Source: Gaeumannomyces sp. JS-464
Taxonomy: Eukaryota; Ascomycota; Sordariomycetes; Magnaporthales; Magnaporthaceae
NCBI GenBank assembly: GCA_002197995.1
Contig: NGZR01000003.1
Span: forward strand, 3,968,001 to 4,032,000
Reading direction: 5' to 3'
Length of the DNA stretch: 64,000 nt
Shown here: one piece after another, positions 33,846 to 46,827 of the stretch
Layout: each line of letters opens with the position of its first letter
Position numbering within the stretch: position 1 is the stretch's first letter
The notes under the pieces: model-generated
What the model was told of the DNA's origin: nothing
Seen by the model: only the letters and a program-made list of their open reading frames with translations
Database searches by the model: none
Made by a program: the position numbers and the translations under genes

Positions 33846-36800
33846 TCACCTCATCGCACACTCTTCCTTCCTCTCCCCGTACACCTCGTCCCTCCGGACG
33901 GCCGCCGCCTGCAGCGCGTCGACGTAGGTGCGGTACTTGACGCTCTCGCGCAGCAGGTACTCGCTCTTGCGCTGCCAGTTGCCCATGGCCCTGCTCGCGT
34001 TGTTGGACCGCGGGCTGAAGGCGAGCAGCATCGGGCTGCGGAGCGAGTTGTGCTTGCGCAGCTCCTCCTCGATCGACGCCACGTAGGTGCTGAGCGTGGA
34101 GAGCTGCTCCACTTCGCCCTGCGTCGACGCCCGGAGCGACTGCGCCGGCGGCCTCCACTCGGCGATGTGGATCCTGTCGCCGGGGAGCTTGCCTCTCCCG
34201 GGACCCCCGGCGCCGGCGCTGATGCCCCCACCAAACGGGCCGACGGTGGACGAGAAGGACGAGCTCGACCGGGGCCCGCGTCGCCCGGTGGGGGCGGGCG
34301 AACCCGGCTCGCCTGGGTTCTCGACCAGGACGTTGCCAAGGTCCATGACCGCGCTGGCAGACTGCACCGACCCTGATCGCGCGCGCACAAAGTCGAGCGA
34401 TCCGGACCGGAAGCTGCCTGCCCGCGAGTGCATCGAGCCGGTAGCCCGGTGGCCTCTAACCACCGCGGCGGCACTACCAGGCCTGCTGGTCTGCACGGCG
34501 GGAGCCCCTGCGTCGTTTTCCTTCCCCATGGTTGCCTCGGTGATGGCAGTGACCAACGGGTTATTGACAATGGCGTCGCCCCAGCCATACTCGATGTTGG
34601 AGATGCCACCGACGAGCGGGTGTGTGCTCAGCCGGGCGCTCCAGTAGTTGACAGTCGTCACGAATTCGTGGCTAGTCTCGGGGTGCTGACCTGGAACAGG
34701 TGCACGGCTCCAGTGGGCAGGCTCAGCGCCCACACGTGCGGCCGCGAGCTCGAGTAGCCCGGTGGGGGCAAGGCCGACGCGAGCGTCTGCTTAAGACTAA
34801 AGGTGGCCATATTCGTCGCGTTGTCCTGCCAATTTCCGCCGCCGACCACGACGGCGCCTTTACCGCCAGCCCGTCCCCGGCTCTTCTTGCCGAGCGACTT
34901 GTTAGGCGCGAACGAGAAGAGGCTGAGGGATCCCTTTTGCACCACGGCGAACACCTCGCTCCAGTTGCGGTCCTTGGCCCTCTTGTCTATGTCGAGGTGG
35001 TGCTTGTGGATCACCCGGCCCTCCTTGACCCAGGGTGGACCGGCAAGCTCCAGAGACTCGTCTTCGAGCAGCGGCTTGGCGCTGCTGTTTGCCTCCTCGC
35101 CGCTCATGCCGCTGAGCAGGCTGGCAGCGCCTGCCGCACCGATGGCGTCCTCGCGGATTATGGCTTGGCTGAGCGCGTTGGCAAACCCGATGGACTGCGG
35201 GAAGTTAGCCGTATACCCGGATCCGATCGAGTCGATCGACATGGACGTCTGCGTGCGCCCAAGCGAGTAGCGGCTGCGCGTGGCCGACGATACGGTCGGG
35301 CTCCAGATGGAGCCCCCATCGTCGAAGCTGGTGCGGCTCGACGAGAAGCCGTTGGTCCCGAACGGAGCCCCAGGCGCGCCCCGCGCTCGGGACCGACTCT
35401 TGGACGTCCACCGGAGCGAAGCCGGTAGTCGCGAGGCGTCTGTGCCGCTGAGCACTCGCCCCCTGACCGAGGCTTGACTCTCTGAAGGCGCCTTGCTCAG
35501 CACCGACGGCGAGCGTTTCAGTAGTCCAATGACCGATAGGTTGGCTGAAGGCTGCATCTGCGATGGTGGTTCGGCGCCAAAAAGCGGCAGCCGCTCGTCG
35601 CGGATGGACGCGTATGTGTCCTTGAGAACCGTCTCAATCTGCGCCTCCCATGCGCGCAGCGTCCCCTCAAACGGCGTCTTGACCAGAGGACCGCACTCGT
35701 CGGCCTCCGCGCCCGCCTCTCTGGTGGAAGCGGGCGATAGACCACCCAGAAACGACTGTCTGAAACTGTTGACTGGCTTCTCCAGCTCCATCGGATCCTG
35801 TGCGTCATCTGGCGAGAGACCGCTACCCTTTCCGGGCAGAATCGACTGCCGGCCAAAGGCGTCTGGTGCAGCGTCGGCGAGCGCTTGCCTAATTGTGCCG
35901 ATGGTGTTCTTGACGAACTGGCTCCTCGTCATCTTCTGTTCGATGTCGGCCATGTGCAGATCTGTGTTGAGCAGCATGATGGAGTAGCAGATGGTGTGGA
36001 CAACATCTGTAACACGAGGAAGACAACCAATCGGTCAGCAACGCGTTGTTTCTTTCCTTGAGCGGAAGAGCCTGGAGTCAATAGCTGGGCAGGTTTCGCA
36101 GGACAGACATACCAGTAGCTTTGAAGCCGTGCTTGGGGTTGCAGTCACACCAACGCTTGGCGAATGCGGCCAGGATGCGGTCGACCTGTTGTGTCTCAGC
36201 CTTGAGGATCAGGCGCGCGCAAATGTCACGGAGCGACGATACGATGTTGCGCCCGGCAAAGTCGAACAGTGACATGTACGCCTGCAGCGTACGCTGCCTC
36301 ACCGGTCCCTCCTCGCCCATCCAAGCGGCCGCCTTCTCTTTCTGTATAAAGTCCTCGTTACCGTCGTAAACCTTCTGTGCCTTCTGCCGGTCGTCGTCCG
36401 TCGGGTCCCCGACCACGAAGACCACCAGGCTCGTCAATTGGCGTTGTCGTGTGGTTAGGCCCCATCTTCCTCATCTTCTTGTCAGGACTGTCCGGCTCAT
36501 CCACCTTGACGCTCGGTAGACTCGTTGCCGACCTGGAGCCCATGGAGCTTCCCTCGAGCGCTGAACCCTCGAAGGGCAACACCAGCCTAATGCCGTCCTT
36601 GGTAGACCTCTTCTCACGAATCTTTCTATTGCTGCCGTCCGGCCGGACAGAAGCTCTCGATTCTCTCTCGCTCTCGGTGTCGCTGCTGTCGCAGTTCAGG
36701 AACGAGCTTGCCCTGGTAATGGTCGCGGGTGGTTCGGGAGCCTGTCGAGTCGGGGTGTTGATACGGCTCGCGGAGCTCTTCTTGGCGACGACACCAGCAG

Positions 36801-39022
36801 CAGCGCGGGGTTTCTGCGGCGTGGGCTCGTCGTGCTGCTTCTCTGGGGCCGGCAACGGCTTGCTCTCCGTTCGCGCCGCGGCGGCGGAGCCTCGGGGCGA
36901 GCGAGGCAAGTCTGGGTCGAGTGGGCCCTTGCCCTTCTTGGGACTGCCAAACACTGTATCCGCGGTCGCACGCTGGGCCGCGAGATCGTCGTGCCTAGCC
37001 GTACGAGCCAGGCCATCGCTGCCATCCGAGGCCAAATAAGGCTCGAGTGCGCGAGTCAGGCCTGGGCTCCTGTCAGGGTTCGACGATGGCGAATTCAGCT
37101 TTGGAGGGGGGGCGACGGGTGCGGCGTCGGCGGCAGCGTCGAGGATAGATTGAGGCAGTGGAGGCGGCGGAGGGGGCGGCTCGTGCTGCACCTTCTTCTG
37201 TCGCCTGAAGAATGCCGAAGTCTTCTTATGCAGCGCCCCGTGCGTCGTCCCGCCGTGCGTCGAATGTGAGCTGTCACGCGAGGGGGGTGCTCTGCGACTT
37301 GCCCGAGCGAGCTTGGCCAGAGCCTTCCGTTTGTTGCGTGCTATCACCTTGTTTGCCGCTTTGAGAGTCCGCGGCAGGACTGCTGTTTGCATTGCTGTCC
37401 CTCCGCGAGCCAAAAACACGCCGGAAAAATCCAAGCTTCTCCTTGGGCGCTGGGACGGGCGCTACGGCGGTGTTATTAGCACGGCCTGCCTGTGCGAGCT
37501 GTTCCTTGCTCTTTTCGTACCCAATGCTGGGGGCCGGCGCTGAATCAATGTCGAATCCTGTCGAGCCCGGCATCGGGGGCACATCGCGCGAGGCGGCCGC
37601 TTTGGATTGTGAGCGGCCAACCGTTGCACTACGCGACGATCGCGTGCTGCGTTTGCGCTCCGGGTCTGCCTGGGGCTTCGACGCGCCCGACGAGGCCGAT
37701 ATGCTCTGCGTGCGTGCGCTAGCCGTGGGGAATGAGGGCATGGAGGGGACGCTGGTCAGCCTCCGCGGGCCGCCGGGAATCGTGGGCGTCGGGGCTGCGT
37801 CGAAGTCGTCACCGTCCACAGCGCCACTGCTGCTTTTGTTGTTGATGGCACTGGTGTTGCTGAAGAAGGAGTCGGAAAAGTCAAGTTGCCAACTAGTCGT
37901 TGGGTGAGATTCGGGAAGCCGCGGCGGCTGCTGTTGCTGGGCAGGGCTGAAGCCAGACGGCGAGCCATTGGTGAAGCCGTTTGCCCAGCGCTGACCGCCG
38001 GGCACATGGGGATACCCGGCGTCCATGCTGTTGGAGCTGCTACTCTTGCTTCCCTTGCGGTTCCTCGAGTGTGCAGCTCGCGGGGTTGCCGGCTGGGTCT
38101 TTTGGCCGGGCTCGCGCAGGCTGTTGATGCGGCCCAATGTGGAATGGAAGTTGGAACTACTGTTGCTGCGGCGGCCGCGGGTGTACTGGACCGAAGTGCG
38201 GCTGGAGGTCTCGGCGTCGGTGTCGAGATCGGAGCCGTACGAGTACTCGTGGCCTGCACCGGCAGAGCGGCCGGTCATTGTGGCTGTCCTCATGGGCGGT
38301 ATTCTCGCGATGTCTGGCGAGGCGGCGGCGTCGTCGTATTGCGGTCTCGGCGGGGTCGGGTGGCTCATGGACAACTGGTCGAGGGAGAGCAGCATGTTGG
38401 TGACGAGGGAATCGCGAGTGACGTTCCGCGGGGACAGCGAGAGGTCGTGAGACATGCGGACGTCCGAACGCGATGACGGGCCCCGGGGCGAGTTATTGGG
38501 AAGCGCGTCGCCGAGGGTGTTGGCTCCGGGGACGGCGTCGTCCTTCTGCAGCATGGGATTGGCATTGCCGTCACTAGCGCCGTGTGCGGACATTGCGGCT
38601 AGGGTCGAGTCCGGGATGGTGTCCAGGGTTTCGTCCAGGGTGGTAGGCGTCTTGTCATCGAGGAAAGCGCCTCTGGCATGGTTAGCGCTGAGCTCTCCTT
38701 GCGATTCCGGGGGCTGGCTCTGCTGCTTGGGCGCGAGGCCTGGCGTTGTGATCGCCGGGCTGCCGCGCTGGGCCGGTCGCGGTCGCGGGTGCTGGTGTTG
38801 TGGGAGGTGCAGGTGTTGTTGGTCTTGGCCCTGGGCCTGCTGCAGGTGGTCGCGGTGGCGGTGGTGGCAGTGCTTCTCCGCGTGCTGGGACTTGCCCCGG
38901 AAGTAATCCTGGCTGCTGCCGTCGTTGGCTGTCGTCTTGATGGCGACGGTGCCTGTGGCCGTCGCGAACCTCGGCGCAGGAACGACGCTGATTTCGAGAT
39001 CAGGGCGGCGGCGTCGCTGCAT
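33846..39022 (-). CDS. SEC7-PH domain Arf guanine-nucleotide exchange factor (Syt1-like), three frame breaks
   Basis: Minus-strand exon 1 39022-36113, intron 36112-36007 (GTATGT...TTACAG), exon 2 36006-33846. Residues 1 to about 860 are disordered, Ser/Pro/Gln-rich. A SEC7 domain follows (about 863-1030) with SLFDFAGRNIVSSLRDI, the invariant Glu finger in LKAETQQVDRIL (about residue 942) and, across the intron, SIMLLNTDLHMADIEQKM. A PH domain starts near residue 1293 (WVKEGRVIHKHHLD) and runs to FVTTVNYWSARLS. A helical tail with a probable coiled coil follows (STYVASIEEELRKHNSL). The architecture matches fungal Syt1/EFA6-like Arf exchange factors acting in Golgi or plasma-membrane traffic. 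Frame breaks: extra base in the G6/C6 run 37282-37287, extra base near 36433-36460, missing base in 34680-34683. Corrected length is 1690 codons with exact splice phase. Confidence 0.92.
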
Positions 39023-42000
39023 CGGAAAACGAGTGGAGGGAAAGCGCGGTTTTGATCAATCGGGCTCCCGCCCAAGGGTCCTCCCGCCAATCTTCGACCC
39101 CTTCCTGCTCTCCGCGTGCCTGGGTCGATACGACCGTGTGTGTACGTCGTAGCAGGGCAGAAACGGGTTAATTTACGGGGACGGTCGCAGCGAGATGGGC
39201 ACCGCGGACCCACTGCGCTATTGGCGTCCTAAACCCAAACCCAAGAAAGTCTGGCCGCGGCGATTTATTGGACAGACTTTGCAATGGGCATCTAGGTGTG
39301 TGTGGGAAAGCAATTAGAGATTACCAGAGGCGTTCAAGTCTCTCGGGCTGCCGAGGGGCTGGCGATAGGGCATTCGGCTGGCTCGAGCTGGTATGGATCG
39401 AGCCGGCTGGCGGGAAGTGCTGTGTCGTGGGGATGACCAGCATGCACAGAAGCAGGACGAGGAGCTAGAGACGCAGCGCGCGCGCCTGTCACCACCATGT
39501 GAGAATAAAAATAATAATGAAGTGGGAAAGGGGGCAGAGCGGGTGTCTACGGCGGCCTATTTACGAAGAGGCTCAGGCCGGATGGTCTGGGCCCTGTCCC
39601 CGGGTCGAGGGATATGGTCGGAATTGCATCAGACGACGAAGCGCAGCCCCTTTGTTTTTATTCCTATGTTGATTGCACGTATTTTTGCTTCCATTTCTTT
39701 GCCCATCCTGGCGTCTCGTCTCCCCTGCGCCTGGTGGGTTCGCCCAGCACGGTTCCACAATTGGCAACCAAGGCGTCTTTTTTGGGGAGCGCAGCATTGA
39801 CTGAACGGGCAGGCTGCTGCACGACGGCCATGTGCTGACGTCCCCAGACGCAGGAGAACCCTGCACCGATGCCTGCTGGGTGGGGCTGCCGCCAGCGCCC
39901 GTGAACTCGTCGTGCTTCTCACCGGGAGGCACCCCGAAGGTTGGCCAGGAGGACGAGGGACGACATCAAAATTCGTTCCCGAAACGCGGGTTGACGTCGA
40001 CTGATTGCAGATGCCGCCCACGTCCCTCAGCCGGCCAACCCGGTCGACCGCCGACGAACTGACTGCATCGTATTGCGGCCAAGCCCGAGTCCAGAGATGC
40101 GACGGCTTGGAGCCAGCAATTTCACAAGGACGTCAGAACACAGTCCGACACGCGAGCGCCAAGTGGGCGACTGACAACGTGTACAACTGCGGCCCTGCGG
40201 TCCTTTGGCGCCTACTGTGTACCTCTATGACAGATCACCCGTGTAAAAGCAACATGAGGGAGGAGACCGTGTCTGTGCGGGCTCGCTGGCGCAGAAGAAC
40301 AGGTCCCCTAGGCAAAGAAGAAGGAAAAGTGACAGCTCACACAGGTCCGCGCCGGCGTTCACGAGATCTGCAAAAAGCGCACCCTGGGTCCAGCCCTCCT
40401 CGCATCTCACGAAGGGCATGGAAACGGGGTCTGTGTCAGGTCGTGTGTGACGAGAAAGGGTACCTGCATTGTGCCATTTTTTCGCTCCGAGGTTCCCCAA
40501 AACGGCGCCAGGGGAAATAAATGGGCGGGCGACAGGGGCGGCGTGCATACACCTTGGGAATGGATCCGTGGGACACCACCAATCGGCTGCCAGTCCACGG
40601 CTCCGAATGACGGTTTGCACGCTGATGCCAATCATGAGGCGGGGTGCAGGTAGGTGCAGGCGAGCTCAACAAGCCTCGTGGTTTGGGTCCAATCCACGGC
40701 GGTTTTTCTCGGGGAGATGGGAGGTGGGCGATGGGCCCGAAAGGCCAAAGTGGACAATGATTCGAGCCCTCAGCAAGCGTCTTCCTCCCCATCTCCCAGA
40801 CGGGCAGTCGAGCCCGGGAATCCTGGATCAGGTCTTTCCCGTGCCTGCCAAGACTTTGCGCGCGCGCGAGCTTGATGGATGTCTGTGGACTTGATTCAGG
40901 CCAATTATGAGAGGTGCAGGCAACCCCACCTCGGAATATTCTTGACGAGCCCCGCCGCAGGACTGGAATTGCCGACTGCAGCGCGGTGCAGCCTGCATGT
41001 GCATGCCCCTTTTCTTCGCAGCTCGCCGTGCTCAGTCCTCCTCCACTGGTGCGAGTCGCTTGACCAAGCACGGGAGTCGCACAGAGCAAGAAAATGCTGG
41101 CGAGGGCTTTCCGCTGATTTGCTGCTCTGCCCGTGCGACAAGCGCCGCCCGCCCGCCACCGACGATGGGCAAATTCTCAATTAGTGCTGATCCAGGGTTT
41201 CGGATAAGGACCGGTGCGCAAGGCGGGAGGGAGGTCTTGTCCCACGTCGCAGGCATGAGACTCTGCGCCAGTGAGGTCGAACAAATGCCAAAGCAGGCTT
41301 TCGTGATCTGCGTGCTGGCTGGCTGGGAGCATGCCACTGCCGCGATTGGGTGACCAGACCCTGGCCGCGAAGGATTTGAAGCAAGGAGGAATGGCGGAAT
41401 GCCTGGCCGGCCCTGCGCGAATCGTCTCAATACGGCCACACGACGTACCAAAACGGCCGCAACGGCTCCGCCTAAGCACGCGGGAAGCAATTCCCTGCCG
41501 CCCTTTCCTGCTTCCAGAACTTTTGCGTGCTCCAATCCATGCCGCCATGCTATAATATTCCAGCGCGCGAAACCGTGCTGTTGGTTCAACCAACCGCTCC
41601 AACTTGGAGCGGCCCTTGTTCTGAACCATGTTTGAGCAGCAGCCTCGCGCACTACACCGCATCAAATGCGACATGTGTCACACGTCGCTGCTACTTCCTC
41701 CCATCTCTGGAGCCTTGCACGCATGTCGGAGTTAAGAAAGTGTACGATTGTTGCATCCGGCGAGGCTGCCACCATAAAGGGACGCGTGTAAGAGGGTTCA
41801 AGCCCTTTTGCTGTGATTGGGCGTCGTGTCCGTTTTAGGCAGGTTCTCCAGGCCTCTCGAGGAGCGCTGGAGGGAGGTGTCCAGCTGACGGCGGTCGGGG
41901 CTTTGGGTGTCGACATGAAGAGCGTGGAAGAACAGTTCCCAGGCAATACATGCAAACTTTATCATCTCTCCAACATCGTCAAGATAATACAGCCGCTTCA

Positions 42001-42023
42001 AGCTTCAAGGACCCGTCATCACC
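39023..42023. other. 3-kb divergent spacer
   Basis: Divergent promoters of the SEC7 gene (minus) and the short-chain reductase gene (plus) must lie here. Overlapping ORFs on both strands, the longest 217 codons, lack recognisable features. No repeat is seen. Confidence 0.45.
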
Positions 42024-43214
42024 ATGTCTGCCAACACCGTCTACGTGATTACTGGCGCGAACAAAGGTATGCCGCATCAACCCTCCCCTGATCACCCAAC
42101 ACCGCACCAACATGTCTCGCAAAGACACAAAGTCCAAGGCTCAACCATATCGGACGATCGCCGGCATAATATGCGGGCCTTGCAATGCAAATATTAGACG
42201 GCAGTCCCGCGTCCAACACCCGGACGGAGTCGCCCCTCGAGCCCCTGAATTCCCAGGAGCGAAGACGGGGGCGCCACGTCTACCACATCACGCCAGAGCC
42301 ACCAGCTAATACCCCTTTTTTTCACACGCGTGATCCTTCCTTATAACAGGCATCGGCCGCGGCATCGTCGCCCTCCTCCTGCAGCGGTCCGCCACCACGG
42401 TGCTGGCCCTCGTCCGCGACCCGGCCGCCGAGACCTCCGCGACCCTCCCCTCGCTCCCCGCCGCCCCGGGCAGCGTCCTGCATCTGCTGCCCCTCAGCGC
42501 CGCCGTCGGCAGGGATGACGGAGACGCCACCGGCCCGGCCCAGCTGGCCGCCCTGGCCGCCGGGGTCGGCGTGTCGCACGTCGACGTCGTCGTCGCCAAC
42601 GCCGGCGGCAGCTCCGGGTACAAGGCGGTGCTCGACACGGAGCCCGCCGACGCCGCCCACGACTTTGCCGTCAACGCCGTCGGGCCGCTGCGCCTCTTCC
42701 GCGCCGCCTGGCCGCTGCTTTCGGCTGGCGGTGCTAGCGGTGCTGGCGGTGCTGGCGGGACCAAATTCGTCTACATGACAAGCTCCGTGGGCAGCATCGC
42801 GGGCCAAAAGGAGGAGTCGTTCCCCAGCACCGCGTATGGGATGAGCAAGGCGGCCGCCAACTGGCTGCTCGTCAAGATCGGCGTCGAGTTTGGGCCTCAG
42901 GGGCTGAGCGTCATGGCCCTGCATCCTGGGTGAGTTTAGCTTGCCCCGCTCGCGCCGTTCCCGTATTTCGTCGGAAGTTCTCCATCCTATACATGCATGG
43001 CTACCGCTGACAATCGACCGGTCCCTCCGGACTTGCTGTACGTAGCTGGGTCAAAACCGCCATGGGCCAGGGCATTGCCGACGCCATCGGCTTCCCGGAG
43101 CCACCCATGACCATTGACGACAGCGCCCGCTCGTGCGTGGAGCAGATCGACAAGCTCAGCTCCGAGACTTCGGGACGGTTCGTCTCCTATGACGGCAAGG
43201 TTCTTCCGTGGTGA
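42024..43214 (+). CDS. Short-chain dehydrogenase/reductase, norsolorinic acid ketoreductase-like
   Basis: Exons 42024-42066, 42350-42929 and 43046-43214 (43+580+169 = 264 codons, 263 aa), with introns 42067-42349 (GTATGC...AACAG) and 42930-43045. The classical SDR features are all present: the NAD(P)-binding VYVITGANKGIGRG glycine motif (split by intron 1), NAG in VVVANAGG, the catalytic Ser in YMTSSVGSIAG and the active-site YGMSK. Next comes HPGWVKTAMG, which is common in the Nor-1/AflD-like subgroup, and the protein ends FVSYDGKVLPW as those proteins do. It should reduce a ketone or oxidise an alcohol with NADP(H) in the cytosol; the substrate is unknown. No polyketide synthase is in the window, so a role in a toxin or pigment pathway is not supported by context. 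No frame break is needed. Confidence 0.9.
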
Positions 43215-43706
43215 ATTGCATGGAACCGCCCGACCTCACTTCCCTGTTGGCCGGCCAATCTATCCCTCGACCACGATCTTTTTCTCCTTAGCATGCTTTC
43301 CACGTTCTGTCCTCGGAAATTTCCAACCCGCTCATTAATAACGCTGCAAGACGCTTTTCTACAACGTTAAAGCCTTTACATCTCGGCCAGTCTTATGCTG
43401 CTCTCATGTATCCTGTTTATTATTCACCCAACATCAAGGTGAACCCATGTAGTTTCCTGGCACAGGGAATCTTTCCACCTGAATGCCCAGCCATCGCTGT
43501 CATCACTCGTTATCCTGTTCTCGTACTATCTGTACGGTGTAGCGCAGTGCCATGCAGAGTGAAGTGCTATGCAAAGTCAGACAAACAAGACTTCTCCAAG
43601 GATGACCCTATCCCAAACACTTTATCCAAAGAAATTGTGATCGAGACACAAACCCACTAAAACCGTGTTATTATAGCGCAGAAATGCCCTGACTTTCCCA
43701 GCCCTT
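43215..43706. other. Convergent spacer
   Basis: Short tail-to-tail region between the reductase and HET genes. Nothing beyond probable 3' ends is seen. Confidence 0.5.
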
Positions 43707-45886
43707 CTAGAAGTTGCCATATGTACCCTGCCTCTCCCCAGCCACACCCCCGCCTCCAACCTCGCCCGTGGCAAACGCCTCCCTGGGCGGAGCGTTCACG
43801 AGCGGCGAGGTCGGGTAAGGGGCGACCACGTCGACCACGTCGGCCCAGCCGCCGCCGGCAAGGGGAATCCTGTCGACGCGCGCGAGCACCATGGTCAGGA
43901 CGGACCCGACGGCGGGCGCGATCCACGTGTCGGAGGGCGGCTTGAAGACGTGGCTGAGGGGCGGCTCGCGCGCCGCGAGCGCGAGCACCTCGTCCTCGGT
44001 CTCGCCGTGAGGGAACCACGTCGTCCCGCCCTCGTCCACCGTCTCCTGGTCGATCTGGCGCGACAGCGGCCAGATCTCGACCGTGGTCGCGCCCAGGGCC
44101 GGGTGGCGGTCGGCGGTCGCCGCCGGGGAACGGGCGCCACCGCTGTGGCCATCGTGGTCTGCTTGCGGGAACGGGGCCGCGGCGGCCGCTGGCCGCCGCT
44201 TGACAAAGACGCACAGGGTCTCCGACTCGGTCAGCGCCGAGATGCCCCACAGTAGCGCGCCGGCCGGGTCGCCGCCTACGCGTAAGATCCCTTCGCGCAC
44301 GCTGAGACGGTGGCACCGTACGTCGCGGAACTCGCCCATTAGCAGCTCCTCGCTGTTGCCAACGGCCCACCGCCGGACAACGAGGTCCCCGTGTCCGAGC
44401 GCCGGGCCAGGCGCGCCAGCGCCGGCGCTGTTGCCAGGCTTGCCGTCTTGCCGCTGCTGGTCCGGCCGAACCAGGACCCTCGCGCTCAGCCGGCCGGCCG
44501 CCTGCCATATGCACTGATTAAAATTACCGACTACCAGATCGCGTGTGCGGCCGTAGGAAGCTGGACCGGAGCACGTGAGCGGGATGGCGAACTGCTCGTA
44601 CGGATCGCCCTTGCGGTGGCAGAAGAGCACCGCCAGCCTCCCCCGACGCATTTGTGTTATTTTATAGCTCCGCCACGTGTAAAGCACCGGCTCCAAACCA
44701 TCGAGCATGGGCAGCTCCACACGCAGGCCGTCGCCAGCGGACACGACGGGCAGCTCCGCGTTGCGGCCACCACCACCACCACCACTACCACCGCTGGAGC
44801 CTTCTTCGGCTTTGCCTCCGTCCTCGCTGTCGAAGTAGTACATCTCAGCCGCGACCGTCATGGGCACCAGGTCGGCCGAGTGCTGGAACCGGTCGGGCGA
44901 GTCGGCCAGGAGGCCGAGCAGGGGCCTGCCGGCGTCGGCGTCGGTCCACGCGAGCGTCTCGACCTCGTGCGCGAGGGCCCGCGGCGGCACCAGGTCGGAG
45001 CGGCGGTCGACGATGGCGTCGCCCCACGCGAGCAGCGTGTGGTCGGTGGGGTTCTCGCGTAGCACCGCCTCCTGCAGGCGGCGGAAGGCGCGCTCCCGCC
45101 CCTCGCCGTACAGCAGCGGCATGGGGGTGCCGAACAGGCCCAGCAGGCAGTAGGCCACGTCCTCGGGCCGCGAGGTGCGGCGGCCCGCGGCCCAGCTCAT
45201 GCGCCGGCTCGCGCTGATGGCTCCGCCGGTCGGGTCCGTCCTGCCGAGCAGCACGTCCGCGTCGACCCCCGTGAGAGACTCGATCACGGCGGCCAGGCCC
45301 GTCTTGGTGCCCAGGACGTCCCAGCCCGTTGAATAAAAGACCACCTCAGGCGGGGCGATTAGTTCCTGGAGCGTCCAGCCACGAGTGAACCAGCGGCTGA
45401 CGCGCATGGCATCTGACAGGCTGGCACCTAGAACGGGCTGCGCAATATCCTCGAGATAGGCATAACAGACGCTCGAGCGGCCGTACCATCGGAACATGGA
45501 GTTGACGGCTTCCTCTACCTCGGCAGGTGAGGTCCTATCAATGCAGCATCTGCATGAGCGAGCTTTGTTAGGAAGTGTTATTTGGTTATGTATCTAGCCA
45601 GAGCCCTCCCACCCACCCTCTTGCGATATCGAGAAACGGGAAGCAACGAGGAAACTCACGTATCAACCCATACCCACTCCAAGCCATCATCAATAGCCTG
45701 GATCCTAGCCCTCTTGATTTTAAAATATCCCTGCCTCGATTTAAGGGCGGCGCGGTCTAGTGTCTCCCAGTCGCGCAGGCTGATCTCCTCGGATCCCCAC
45801 GTGTGTGATATTATGGCATATCGCGGGACTTGCTCGTCACTGCTGAACTGGTGGAGGTTGCCGCTCCGCACGTTGAGGAGTCTCAT
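43707..45886 (-). CDS. HET-domain (heterokaryon incompatibility) protein
   Basis: Minus-strand exon 1 45886-45660, intron 45659-45550 (GTGAGT...TGCAG), exon 2 45549-43707; 227+1843 nt = 690 codons (689 aa), with no frame break. The N-terminal 150 residues hold the three HET blocks: MRLLNVRSGNL with PRYAIISHTWG, then WVWVDTCCIDRTS (across the intron) with SMFRWYGRSSVCYAYL, and RWFTRGWTLQELIAP. The segment PEDVAYCLLGLFGTPMPLLY, also typical of this family, follows. The rest (about 250-689) has low-complexity Gly (encoded by CCA/CCG repeats at 44766-44795), Ala- and Pro-rich linkers and no NACHT, ankyrin or WD40 module. HET domains trigger programmed cell death when incompatible strains fuse, and are related to TIR-like immune domains. 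Whether this copy acts in self-recognition is unknown. Confidence 0.93.
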
Positions 45887-46827
45887 GATACAGCGGTCTG
45901 GGGAGAGAGGCTCGCCGCGATTGCAAAAGCCGTCCTACAGTACGGTCTGAGGAGGGATTTGTTATGCGCCCCCCCTGGATGACCGCGACGCTCACTCAGG
46001 CCTTTGCTCGAGCCCAGGCAGAGAGGAAGCTGACACCACGGCAGAAGCCGGACGGCACGCTGACGGAAGCTTGGGGTAGGTTCAAGATGTGTTGAGGAAG
46101 AATACATGTACGCTTGGACCGTGGAGTGACTCGTCGTGACTGGCATCTGGAGGTCTCGTGGCGTGTGGCATGGCGCCCGGGGGGGCAATGTCGCACAGCC
46201 AAGATGCGGCTGTTGCTCTTGGCGGGAGCAACACTCAGCGCGGCCCGACCCCGCTAATCAAGGATTCAAGACGCCTATCCATAAATAGTCCATATCACGT
46301 GTGCCACTCTAGATGCGCAATCAAAGGAGGTCGTCAGCTTCAATCCGCTCAACAACAAAGACTCATTGCTGGGTGGCCCCTTTCCTGGATTTTGGGGCGG
46401 CCAGAGGGAGGCGCAAGTCATCAGGCCGACAGCAGCCATATTGACGCGAACGATTTTGGTAAAATAGATTTCCGGGGCAAACGGAAGGGCCTTGCAAAGC
46501 GAAACTACCTCCTTTTCATCTAGAGTGGATGAGGCACGTCGAGCGGCCCTTGTAGAGCGCCAAGCGTCGGGAACGATCCTTCGTCGTGCCACGGGGCGTC
46601 AAGTGCTGTCGCCAATTTCAATCCCCAGATTTACAATGCCGAGCGTTAGCTTTTTAAACGTCAACCACATTAGTGATTCCACGGTGAAATCCAGCAATGT
46701 ATTGTGAATCTTGCCTATCCGCGTGCGCAAATTTCCCAAAGCGGGTGGCCTAAACCCAAGACCACCAAGAAGGCGGAATCTATTCAAGCACCCTATAAAA
46801 CTATCCAGAAGGTATCACTAGGTATTA
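45887..46827. other. HET-gene promoter region
   Basis: A 940-bp stretch between two minus-strand genes that holds the HET promoter. A few short ORFs, none convincing. Confidence 0.5.

Noticed and set aside
34680..37287. SEC7 gene as a pseudogene or as several separate genes
   Set aside because: Frame breaks are single bases, two of the three in C/G runs, domain blocks continue across them, and corrected exon lengths match intron phase exactly.
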